A stretch of 6,157 nucleotides of DNA. Source: Archangium sp. Lineage in GTDB: Bacteria; Myxococcota; Myxococcia; Myxococcales; Myxococcaceae. The position numbers and the translations under genes were made by a program. The DNA lies in NCBI GenBank assembly GCA_016793525.1, contig JAEUJT010000054.1, forward strand, positions 1-6,157, read 5' to 3'. Positions 1 to 6,157 of this stretch are shown in pieces. The notes below the pieces were generated by a model, which was not told where the DNA came from, made no database searches, and worked only from the letters and a program-made list of their open reading frames with translations. Every line of letters begins with the position of its first letter. Position 1 is the first letter of the stretch.

Positions 1-2
1 GC

Positions 3-3000
3 GAGTCGAGCGTGTGCACCACGGCCTGCAGCGCCACCATAGCGTGCGCCTCGGGTGAGGCCTGCGTCTCGGGAAAGTGCGCGCTCCTCCCCTCGGCGTG
101 CGTCAGCGCGTCTGACTGCCCCACCGGGAAGACGTGCTCCAACGCCATCTGCACCGACGCGTGCATCGGCTCGCGCGACTGCCGCGATGGCCTGGTGTGC
201 AGCTTCGGGGTGTGCGTCGCGCCCGGCACCGGCTGCCTCGAAGACAGCAACTGCGCCAGCGGCAAGGCCTGTTCGCCCAACGGAGAATGCGTCGCCTCGT
301 GCACGATGAGCGCCGAGTGCGCGAGCGGAGAGGCATGCTCCAACGGCGCGTGCGTCTCCAGCGGCCCGGCCACCGCCACGCTGTCGGGCCTCGCCACGTT
401 CACCGGGCTGGCCGATCACTCGAGCATCACCGTCACCGTGAAGGGCCCGAGCAACGATCGCGTCACCACCGGCGCGAGCGGCGCGTACAGCTTCGTCGGC
501 CTCAAGCCCGGCCGGTACGAGCTGATCTTCGCCGCGCCTTCGACGCGCGAGCTGCAGCTCTCGGTCGATGTGGCCGCGCTCGCGGGGGCCGACACCACGG
601 TGCCCACTACGTCGTTCACCCCGGTCGGCATTCTCACCGGCAACGTGAAGCTGCAGGGCAACACCCAACACGCCGGCATCCAGGTCGCGCTGGTGGGGCA
701 GAACATCGTCACCAACACCGACACCGCGGGCGACTTCACGCTGCGCAACGTGCCGGTGGGCACACACCAGCTCTTGGCCACCGCCCCGCTCTTCCTCGCG
801 GCGAGCGTGATGACCACGCCGGTCGTCTACAACATGAGCGTCACCCAGCCCGACATCACCATCGCGCCCGCACCGGTGACCACCGGCTCGGTGTTCAGCT
901 TCGTCACCGCGCCGCCCAACACGGGCAAGGTGGGCGTGCCGTACGTGTACACGGCGGTCGCCGGCGGAGGCGGTATTCAGGCCCCCAGCTACGCCGTGGT
1001 GCAGGGCCTCGGAAACATGGCCATCGACGCGTCGACCGGGGTGATGACCTACACGCCGTCGAGCAGCGACTCCGGCTCGCACTGGGTCATCCTCTCCGCG
1101 ACGGGAGGGAACGCGACCGTCTACCAAATCTTCGCGCTCACCATCGAGCAGCCGTTTCGCGTCATCGCGCCGCTCGCCACCGGCAATGCCGATTCGCTCG
1201 GCGCCATCACCTGGGCGACGCAGAGCTCGTCGACGGCCACTGTCACCCGCATCGTCGACGGCGGCGTCGCCGCCACGTTCCCCGGCTCGGCGGAGGCGCG
1301 CTCGAGCACCTTCACCAGCGCGTCGCTCGTCAACGGCGGCACCATCACCTCGGTGCAGGTGCCCACCGGGACGCTCACCGGCGTGGGAGGAACCGTGGGC
1401 ACCTTGGGCCTCACCTGGCAAGGGGGCACCGTGGGTTCGGTCGCGCCGACCAACGCCGCGCTCACCGTGGCCTCGAAGAGCGCCTTCCCGGCCATCACCT
1501 CGACCCGGCTCATCGACGGAGACGTCATCGCCGACGTCACGTTCCCTTCAGGCGTGGCGCAGAGCATCACCGACGGGCGCGCGGTGCCGACCTCCATCGT
1601 GCCCGCGGCGAGCGGCGTGGTGACGTCGGTGACCTCCACGGTGCTCACCGACTCGAGCGCGACCTTCGTCTCGGGCACGGTCAACGGCCAGTGCATCTCG
1701 GATCAAGCGAGCACCAACTGGCTCACCATCACCTCCAGCACCGCGACGACGCTCACCATCTCCTCCGGTAACTTGACCTCGATTCTCTCCGCGGGGCGGA
1801 GGTACTTCATCGTCAACTGCAGCACGGGCCTGACGCCGTACACGTTGACCCAGACCGGCGCCGCGTTCGGCTCGCTCACCAGCAAGGTGCTCGACTTCTA
1901 CGAGGCGGGGTACCCCATCAACGACTACGCGGTGGTCTCCAACACCGCGACCACCATTCTCTTCGGCGCGCCGACCTACGTGTTCACCGACCTGATGGCG
2001 GTGCCGACGGCGGGCTTCTACACGGTGGCCGATCCCGCGGGCACGCCGGTGACGCTGACCAACCCGTCGGCCGCGTTCGCCGGAGGCCTCAGCGCCACCA
2101 ACCGCGTCGCGTTCGACAACATGCCCAGCGGCAGCTTCGCCATCACCGCGAACACGGCGACCACCATCACCTTCACCGTGCCGACGAGCTCGCTGGGGAC
2201 GTTGAGCGCCGCGGGCATGAACTACCGACTCACCAACACCTCGAGCCAGACGCCGGTGACGCTGAGCTTCCCCACCGCCAACTTCCCCTCGTACACCGGG
2301 CGTTCGCTGTGGGTCGACGGCGCGTTCACCACGTTTACCGTGGCGAGCAACACCGCTACCTCGATCGTGGTGAACGTCGACTCCGCGTATTTCCCCCTCA
2401 CCGCGTGGAAAGGCGGGCACGCGGCGGTCTACACCTCGTCTCGGCCGGTCTTCGAGCTCACCGACAGCACCGCCTCGTACCCGGTGAACGGCCTCGCTGG
2501 GCTGCGCCTGTTCCGCATCGTGGGCACCTCGGCCGCCTGGCGTGGCACCGTGGTGAGCAACACCGCGACGACGGTCACGTTCACCTCCTCGAACACCGGC
2601 ACCATTCGCGACCTGCTGACCTTCTTCGACGGCGCGCGCTACGGCTTCGGGACCCAGACCAACACCATTCGCCAGACCGTGACGGTCAACGGCACGCCGA
2701 ACTGGGCGATCGATTCACTCGTGGGCCGCGCGGTGGCGCAGCTCGACGCACCGGCTTTCGAGGCAACGGTCATGAGCAACACCGCCAGCGCGCTGACGCT
2801 CGAGTTCTCCACCAGCTCGACCACCTTCAACGCGTTCGACACCATGCCGGTGGGCGCCGCGCTGGTGATCTCCACCCCGACCGCGCCGTACGGAGACACC
2901 GGGTACCGCCTGACGCTGACCGACCCGACCGCGACCTACGGCGTCAACGCGCTCGCCGGCTTCAACGTCGTCAACGACGAGAGCAACGTGGTGGGCTTCG

Positions 3001-5396
3001 TCCTCTCCAACACCGCGACCCAGCTTCAGCTCTCGGTGACCGAGCTGTCGTACCTCCCCAGGTTGCGGCCGGGCGCGGTGTACGCGCTCGCCAACCCGCA
3101 GCTCGGAGGCTGCAGCCCCTCCGGGCGCATCGCGGCGACGGCGACGCTCACCGGCGCGACGCTGACGACCAACGCGTACCAAGGCGTCACCACCTCCAAC
3201 AGCGGCCTGCTGCAGGTGACGAGCAACACCACCTCGGCGCTCACCGGGTATTTCTGCCCGAGCTCGCTCACCACCATGATGCTCGCGTTGGGCGCGCCGG
3301 CGATGGCGACGAACGGAGGGCGCGGCACCATCACCCTCACCGATTCGGCCGCCGCCTACGCCGCCCAGGCGCTGGTGGGACGCCGTCTCTTCTTCCCGCA
3401 GCTGAGCGACATCAGCTCTGCCATCACCTCGAACACCGCGACGCAGGTGGTGCTGTCGGCGTCTCCCACCGACTTCACCGAGATCGCGGCCAGCGCCAGC
3501 ATCGGCGCGCGCTACGTGGTGGTCGACACCAGCAACAACGCCACGGTGAACCTGGTGACGAACCTCTCCCTCGGGGTCGACGCGTTGAAGGGGCGAGTCG
3601 TGATGCTCCACACCGCGACGAACAACGACGCGTTCAGCGCCTGGGTCGACACCAACACGGCCACCACGCTGAGCCTTCGCGTGGGCACAAATGACATCGA
3701 CTCCTTCCTTCCTCCCGAGCGGCCGTTCGATCGCGTCACCACCTCGGCGGGGGCGACCCTCACCGTCACCGACCCGACCGCGGCCTTCACCGCCGGAGCG
3801 CTGGTGGGCCAGGCGGTGACGGTCGCTGGCTACCCGATGCAGATCGTCGCCAACACCGCGACGACCTTCACCGCGAGCGCCGCGAGCACCGGCGTGTTGA
3901 TCGGCGCGCGCACCTCGAACCTGTACACCTTCTCCGGGCCGTCGAGCACGGCGCTGGTCGCGACCTTGGCCAACGGCGATGGCGTCACGGTGAGCAACGA
4001 TGGCGCTACGCCGACCCTGCGGCGCTACGGCCCGTCGGGTGTGGTGGCGAGGTTCAACGCGCTGAACACAGGCCGGGCGATGACACTGCAAGCCACCACC
4101 GCGGTGAGCGGCGGCACCATCAACCTGGTGACGTCGAGTGGCGGCCTGATGACCTTCCGCGACCAGGCCGCGACGCTCACGCCCAACGCGCACGTCGGCT
4201 GGCTCCTCCGCGCGCGCATCAGCGGCACCAGCACCTACAGCTACCTGGTGGTGTCGAACACGGCGAAGACCATCACCGTGTACAGCACCTCGAGCACGCC
4301 CAGCGTGGGCACGAGCTACACCCTCGAGCCGCTCACCTACACCGTCACCGGTGGTGGACTCACCGCGGGCGCCCTGGTCGGCAAGCGGCTGCGCCTCAAC
4401 GGAGCGGACCTCGCCATTCGCGGCAACACCGCTACCACCGTGACGGTCGTGCCCTCGTTCACGAGCTATTTCGACGCGTACCCGCTGGCCATCAGCGTCG
4501 ACGCGACCACGCCGGCGTGGGTGCTCGAGGGCCTCAGCGGCACGGTCAGCGGCATCACCCGCTCCGGCAACGGCTTCGTGGTGGCGTCGTCGACCGGCGT
4601 CATTCGCTTCGACGGCACGAGCTGGGCGCGCTTCGGAGAGGTGGAGACCGCGACCTCGGCCAGCGCGTCGGGCACGGTCACCTCGACCTCCGGCACCAAC
4701 GTCTACGACTCGAGCGCCAACTACGTGTCGAACGCGTTGGCGGGCAAGCGGCTCCGCCTGCCGTCGGGGGTGTTCTCCATCTCCGGCAACAGCCGCGACA
4801 CCCTTTTCCTCTCCGGCATCGGGAACTTCACCGTGCCGCTGCCCGGCGAGGCGTATTCGGTGCTCAACGACGACGGGCTGACGTCTGCGGCCGACGTGGC
4901 CTTCGCCACCAACGTGTTGTGGGTGGCCACTCCGGGGCGCGGGTTGTTCCGCCTGCAGGGTTCGGCGTGGAGCCGGTTCACCGTGGCCTCGACCGAATCG
5001 TCACCGGGCCTCGGCAACGGCCTCGCGACCAACACGCTCTACCGGGTGCACTCGGCGTTCGACACCGAGGTCTTCACGTCGGATCAACCCTTCTACTCCG
5101 TCGGCGTCTCGCGCCTGTCGATGACCACCTGGACCCAGCTCTCCGCCGCCACCACCGCGTCGGCGCCGGGGCTGACTGACGGGCTGCCCTCGAACACCGT
5201 GTACGACGTGCTGTCGCTCGGCTCGTCGACCTGGTTCGCCACCAGCGACGGCGTGGCCCGGCTCGCCGGCAGCACGTGGACCACCATCGGCAGCGTGCAG
5301 GGCCTCCCTTCCTCGAATACCGGAGCGCTGGTCACCGGCCCTACGGGACAGATCTGGTACGCCTCGACCCGCGGCCTGGTGCAGCTCAACCCGTGA
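3..5396 (+). CDS. Giant modular surface/secreted protein, 5'-partial (Cys-rich repeats, beta-sandwich domains, SNTATT repeats, beta-propeller)
   Basis: The frame is open from the window edge (first full codon at 3) to TGA at 5394-5396, about 1797 residues. The GTG at 12 is not convincing as the true start, because the codons before it stay open and the Cys-rich repeats are already under way, so the N-terminus and any signal peptide lie upstream. Domain order by nucleotide position: five four-Cys repeats (27-353), two carboxypeptidase-regulatory-like beta-sandwiches (about 375-866), an Ig-like/putative He_PIG-type domain (about 894-1151), a Gly/Thr/Val-rich beta stretch without clear family (1152-1628), about 14 SNTATT repeats (1629-4871) and beta-propeller-like blades (3945-5393). 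The composition is Thr/Ser/Ala/Val/Gly-rich with almost no Lys, as in extracellular bacterial beta proteins. No membrane segment or C-terminal sorting signal is visible; the protein ends in the last blade. An adhesin-like, structural or ligand-binding surface role is inference. No enzyme motif was seen. Confidence 0.9.
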   Translation, partial: ESSVCTTACSATIACASGEACVSGKCALLPSACVSASDCPTGKTCSNAICTDACIGSRDCRDGLVCSFGVCVAPGTGCLEDSNCASGKACSPNGECVASCTMSAECASGEACSNGACVSSGPATATLSGLATFTGLADHSSITVTVKGPSNDRVTTGASGAYSFVGLKPGRYELIFAAPSTRELQLSVDVAALAGADTTVPTTSFTPVGILTGNVKLQGNTQHAGIQVALVGQNIVTNTDTAGDFTLRNVPVGTHQLLATAPLFLAASVMTTPVVYNMSVTQPDITIAPAPVTTGSVFSFVTAPPNTGKVGVPYVYTAVAGGGGIQAPSYAVVQGLGNMAIDASTGVMTYTPSSSDSGSHWVILSATGGNATVYQIFALTIEQPFRVIAPLATGNADSLGAITWATQSSSTATVTRIVDGGVAATFPGSAEARSSTFTSASLVNGGTITSVQVPTGTLTGVGGTVGTLGLTWQGGTVGSVAPTNAALTVASKSAFPAITSTRLIDGDVIADVTFPSGVAQSITDGRAVPTSIVPAASGVVTSVTSTVLTDSSATFVSGTVNGQCISDQASTNWLTITSSTATTLTISSGNLTSILSAGRRYFIVNCSTGLTPYTLTQTGAAFGSLTSKVLDFYEAGYPINDYAVVSNTATTILFGAPTYVFTDLMAVPTAGFYTVADPAGTPVTLTNPSAAFAGGLSATNRVAFDNMPSGSFAITANTATTITFTVPTSSLGTLSAAGMNYRLTNTSSQTPVTLSFPTANFPSYTGRSLWVDGAFTTFTVASNTATSIVVNVDSAYFPLTAWKGGHAAVYTSSRPVFELTDSTASYPVNGLAGLRLFRIVGTSAAWRGTVVSNTATTVTFTSSNTGTIRDLLTFFDGARYGFGTQTNTIRQTVTVNGTPNWAIDSLVGRAVAQLDAPAFEATVMSNTASALTLEFSTSSTTFNAFDTMPVGAALVISTPTAPYGDTGYRLTLTDPTATYGVNALAGFNVVNDESNVVGFVLSNTATQLQLSVTELSYLPRLRPGAVYALANPQLGGCSPSGRIAATATLTGATLTTNAYQGVTTSNSGLLQVTSNTTSALTGYFCPSSLTTMMLALGAPAMATNGGRGTITLTDSAAAYAAQALVGRRLFFPQLSDISSAITSNTATQVVLSASPTDFTEIAASASIGARYVVVDTSNNATVNLVTNLSLGVDALKGRVVMLHTATNNDAFSAWVDTNTATTLSLRVGTNDIDSFLPPERPFDRVTTSAGATLTVTDPTAAFTAGALVGQAVTVAGYPMQIVANTATTFTASAASTGVLIGARTSNLYTFSGPSSTALVATLANGDGVTVSNDGATPTLRRYGPSGVVARFNALNTGRAMTLQATTAVSGGTINLVTSSGGLMTFRDQAATLTPNAHVGWLLRARISGTSTYSYLVVSNTAKTITVYSTSSTPSVGTSYTLEPLTYTVTGGGLTAGALVGKRLRLNGADLAIRGNTATTVTVVPSFTSYFDAYPLAISVDATTPAWVLEGLSGTVSGITRSGNGFVVASSTGVIRFDGTSWARFGEVETATSASASGTVTSTSGTNVYDSSANYVSNALAGKRLRLPSGVFSISGNSRDTLFLSGIGNFTVPLPGEAYSVLNDDGLTSAADVAFATNVLWVATPGRGLFRLQGSAWSRFTVASTESSPGLGNGLATNTLYRVHSAFDTEVFTSDQPFYSVGVSRLSMTTWTQLSAATTASAPGLTDGLPSNTVYDVLSLGSSTWFATSDGVARLAGSTWTTIGSVQGLPSSNTGALVTGPTGQIWYASTRGLVQLNP
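27..353 (+). repeat. Five tandem four-cysteine repeats in the giant protein
   Basis: Five consecutive units follow the pattern C-x5-C-x5-C-x4/5-C, for example CVSASDCPTGKTCSNAIC and CTMSAECASGEACSNGAC. A Gly at the third position after the second Cys recurs in every unit. The linkers between units are 2 to 6 residues. Such Cys-rich tandem units are common near the N-termini of secreted myxobacterial proteins and are expected to be disulfide-bonded outside the cytoplasm (family knowledge). More units may lie upstream of the window. Confidence 0.85.
375..866 (+). other. Two carboxypeptidase regulatory-like (prealbumin-type) beta-sandwich domains
   Basis: Unit one (about 375-600) has the hallmark order of G-x-A-x-F-x-G, an ITVTVKG strand, TTGASGAYSFVGLKPGRYEL and a following hydrophobic strand. 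Unit two (about 627-866) repeats it: GILTGNVKL, GIQVALVG, NTDTAGDFTLRNVPVGTHQL. The pairs T-x-x-x-G-x-[YF]-x-[FL]-x-x-[LV]-x-x-G are diagnostic of this fold, which acts as a rigid spacer or binding module in surface proteins. Confidence 0.75.
894..1151 (+). other. Putative Ig-like (He_PIG/cadherin-like) domain
   Basis: The segment reads P-x4-G-x-x-Y-x-Y near its start, then MAIDASTGVMTYTPSSSDSG, and closes with an alternating hydrophobic strand ending FALTIEQ. The ID-x-x-TG-x-x-x-Y-TP signature followed by a D-x-G turn is typical of bacterial putative-Ig and cadherin-like repeats. Only one copy is visible. Assignment is by motif reading alone. Confidence 0.55.
1629..4871 (+). repeat. Array of about 14 SNTATT beta repeats (period about 66-77 residues)
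   Basis: A recurring unit runs: hydrophobic strand with TLTD-x-TA-x-[YF], then NALAG or a variant with a hydrophobic strand, then [VI]-x-SNTATT-[VIL]-x-[VF], then a variable loop ending in Y-x-[VL]. The motif blocks begin at 1728, 1932, 2142, 2340, 2550, 2769, 3000, 3216, 3423, 3645, 3843, 4248, 4416 and 4779. Spacing is 198-231 nt through the first eleven, then 405, 168 and 363 nt where other sequence intervenes. Copies at 3216 (SNTTSA) and 4779 (GNSRDT) are degenerate. The DNA of the motif is also conserved (aacaccgcgac in many copies), which suggests spread by duplication. Resembles SNT-ATTLTV repeats seen in phage and bacterial surface proteins; no function assigned. Confidence 0.8.
3945..5393 (+). 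other. Interrupted beta-propeller-like blades at the C-terminus
   Basis: Blade-like units resemble the two-component-regulator propeller pattern (GLPSNxVxx... LWxATxxGLxRxxGxxWxxF). Visible copies: about 3945-4074 (weak), 4518-4643 (GVIRFDGTSWARFG), 4869-4985 (LWVATPGRGLFRLQGSAWSR), 5007-5144 (degenerate, contains WTQLS), 5169-5291 (GLPSNTVYDV, then WFATSDGVARLAGSTWTTIG) and 5301-5393 (GLPSSNT, QIWYASTRGLVQL). That gives five or six blades, a plausible propeller count. SNTATT repeats sit between the first and second units and between the second and third. Confidence 0.6.
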
Positions 5397-5399
5397 GGT
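5393..5399 (+). promoter_or_regulatory. Probable ribosome binding site of the selenoprotein gene
   Basis: GTGAGGT overlaps the stop codon of the upstream giant gene and lies about 11-12 nt before the ATG at 5411. The GAGG core is a fair Shine-Dalgarno match, with spacing at the long end. It supports the ATG at 5411 as the start, because that start also yields a lipoprotein signal peptide. Its position in the upstream stop codon suggests translation follows from the same transcript. Confidence 0.5.
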
Positions 5400-5410
5400 A
5401 CATTCGCGCC

Positions 5411-5953
5411 ATGCGCACTCCCTTTGCGTTCGCCAACGGCTTCTCGCTGCCGCTCCTCGCGTCGCTCATCATGGCGTGTCAGCCGGCGGCCCCGGTCACT
5501 CCCGGCGAAGCGATGCCCGACTTCACCCTCACCGACGTGAACCCGGCCTCGATGACGGCAGGCCAACCGGTGTCGGTGCGGAGCCTCCAGGGGCGAGTGA
5601 GCGCCTGGTACTTCACCCACACCACCTGAGGGTATTGCCGGGGCCAGTTTGGCCTCCTCCAGAACCTGCAGAACGAGCTCGAGGCCGAGGCGCCCGGAGC
5701 CTTTGTCGTGCTCGGGGTCAACCTCTCCGGGCACGAAGCGGGCAACGCCGACTTCGTGATGGGGCGCGCGTTGCCGCTGCTGCAAGACACGCCACAGGTC
5801 GACGCGTGGAATGCGTGGCACACCGCCTGGCGCGACGTGGTGGTGCTCGACGCGAGCAACGCCAAGCGGGGGGTGTTGAACCTCACCTCCCACGACCTCA
5901 CCGTGCCGGCCAACTTCGCCGCGCTCAAGCAGCTGCTGCTCGACGCGCGGTGA
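5411..5953 (+). CDS. Selenocysteine-containing thioredoxin-fold lipoprotein (UGA at codon 73; SelP-N-like candidate)
   Basis: The ATG at 5411 and TGA at 5951-5953 are in one frame (180 residues), broken only by TGA at 5627-5629, read here as selenocysteine. Residues 1-22 form a signal peptide ending in a lipobox-like IMA-C, so Cys23 would be lipidated and the domain would face the periplasm or surface. Residues 31-42 (PGEAMPDFTLTD) match the start of redoxin/AhpC-TSA domains. VSAWYFTHTT (63-72) is the strand before the active site. U73-G74-Y75-C76 takes the place of the thioredoxin CxxC, followed by an amphipathic helix (LLQNLQNELEAE) and the strand FVVLGVN (98-104). The rest includes LPLLQ (121-125), W133 and the strand DVVVLD (142-147). 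A thiol/selenol redox role in the envelope is inferred from the fold. The gene lies 14 bp after the giant gene, probably in one operon. Alternatives: a pseudogene or sequencing error changing TGC to TGA. The single disruption, its exact position and the hairpin after it argue against both. Confidence 0.85.
5627..5629 (+). other. In-frame UGA, predicted selenocysteine codon (Sec73)
   Basis: This TGA is 72 codons after the ATG and is followed by GGG TAT TGC, giving U-G-Y-C. It is the only stop codon in the frame before 5951. Sec replacing the first Cys of CxxC is the commonest position in known redox selenoproteins. Sequence before and after it belongs to the same thioredoxin-like fold. Confidence 0.85.
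5640..5656 (+). promoter_or_regulatory. Candidate bacterial SECIS hairpin
   Basis: Positions 5640-5646 (GGGGCCA) pair with 5650-5656 (TGGCCTC) around the three-base loop GTT at 5647-5649. This gives seven pairs including one G-U (5641 with 5655); the five-pair upper stem is perfect. An alternative register bulges U5655 and pairs G5641-C5656 and G5640-C5657. The loop begins with G, and 17 nt separate the UGA from it, close to the spacing in E. coli fdhF (about 18 nt to the GGUCU loop). Within the coding sequence, this is where bacterial SelB-binding SECIS elements lie. The lower stem is not clear, and no folding energy was calculated. Confidence 0.7.
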
Positions 5954-5959
5954 GCCGGG

Positions 5960-6157
5960 TCACTTCAGCTCGCTCAGCTTCAGCGTCGCCGCGTCGGCCG
6001 GCGCGTCGTGCGCAACCAACTGCCGCTGCCAGGCGATCTCTTCGGCTCGGGCCTCTTTCGACTTGATGCTCTTCGCCAGCTCGAGCTCCCGCGCCGCCGC
6101 CCGCTCGGTGATGGTGTGGTCAATCGCGGAGCGGATCTTCTCTTCGATCTGCTTGTT
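5960..6157 (-). CDS. C-terminal part of a charged, helical protein of unknown function (5'-partial)
   Basis: On the minus strand the frame is open from the window edge to TGA at 5962-5960, giving 65 residues that end in LKLSELK. It is rich in Glu, Lys, Arg and Ala with heptad-like stretches (EEKIRSAI, RAAARELELAKSIKSKEARA), so a long helix or coiled coil is likely. No family is recognised; start and main domain lie beyond the window. It converges on the selenoprotein gene with only 6 bp between the two stop codons and no clear terminator hairpin in the gap. Coding is supported by the composition and by a sensible helical C-terminus; the plus-strand frame over the same bases is Arg/Leu-rich and less protein-like. 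Confidence 0.7.
   Translation of the reverse strand, partial: NKQIEEKIRSAIDHTITERAAARELELAKSIKSKEARAEEIAWQRQLVAHDAPADAATLKLSELK

Noticed and set aside
134..1771. Long plus-strand open frame of 545 codons overlapping the giant gene
   Set aside because: Its product is dominated by Arg, His and Ala runs, as expected from an off-frame reading of GC-rich coding DNA; the overlapping frame shows clear domains.
2715..4193. Minus-strand open frame of 492 codons
   Set aside because: Arg/Gly/Val/His-rich antisense shadow of the SNTATT array, without any recognisable domain. The sense frame keeps periodic motifs across the same bases.
5394..5430. Possible Sec recoding at the TGA that ends the giant gene
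   Set aside because: The protein ends naturally in the last propeller blade, and reading on gives unrelated sequence overlapping the next gene's signal peptide out of frame, with no redox motif.
5411..5629. Treating the gene as a pseudogene or two separate genes split at the UGA
   Set aside because: There is only one disruption, at the catalytic position. The second half has no good start or ribosome site before the active-site Cys, and frame and codon use continue unchanged. Kept as the main alternative at low weight.
5479..5928. Minus-strand open frame of 149 codons opposite the selenoprotein gene
   Set aside because: It could be used to dismiss the UGA-containing frame, but its product has no recognisable fold, whereas the plus frame has a signal peptide, redoxin start, UxxC motif and continued domain.
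5951..5976. Imperfect inverted repeat TGAGC...GCTCA as a terminator for the selenoprotein gene
   Set aside because: Only five pairs with a 16-base loop, no T run, and it lies in the coding end of the opposing gene.
5951..6157. Reading through the second UGA at 5951 to extend the selenoprotein, since the plus frame stays open to the window edge
   Set aside because: The thioredoxin fold is complete at this point, the extension has no Cys or family features, and the same bases encode a sensible minus-strand C-terminus.

Overview
The window looks like chromosomal DNA of a GC-rich deltaproteobacterial or myxobacterial type organism (Myxococcota). This is inferred from the strong G/C third-position bias, the tandem four-cysteine repeats typical of myxobacterial surface proteins, the very large secreted beta-repeat protein and the lipoprotein next to it. 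No RNA genes, CRISPR arrays, insertion sequences or phage genes were seen.

Layout. (1) Positions 3-5396, plus strand: one very large gene, open at the left edge, for an extracellular or surface modular protein. It holds five Cys-rich repeats, two carboxypeptidase-regulatory-like beta-sandwiches, a putative Ig-like domain, about 14 copies of a roughly 70-residue beta repeat marked by the motif SNTATT, and a C-terminal beta-propeller-like section whose first blades are separated by copies of that repeat. (2) Positions 5411-5953, plus strand, 14 bp downstream: a 180-residue thioredoxin-fold lipoprotein whose reading frame is interrupted by one UGA at 5627-5629. (3) Positions 5960-6157, minus strand: the C-terminal 65 codons of a convergent gene for a charged helical protein, cut by the right edge.

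The main discovery is the second gene. Standard gene calling would split it into two small ORFs or call it a pseudogene. The UGA falls exactly at the first position of a CxxC-type redox motif (U-G-Y-C). The frame continues cleanly for 107 more codons of obvious thioredoxin-like sequence, and a hairpin with a G-first apical loop sits 17 nt after the UGA, the geometry of a bacterial SECIS element. I therefore call it one selenoprotein with selenocysteine at residue 73. From memory, its layout (UxxCxxQ, then LQ..L...L, a VVN/GVN strand end, a LP..Q segment, a W, and a D-hydrophobic-D strand) resembles the N-terminal domain of animal selenoprotein P more than ordinary thioredoxins.

The large surface protein and the selenoprotein are probably co-transcribed. 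The Cys-rich repeats upstream offer a possible substrate for an exported thiol/selenol oxidoreductase, but that link is speculative.
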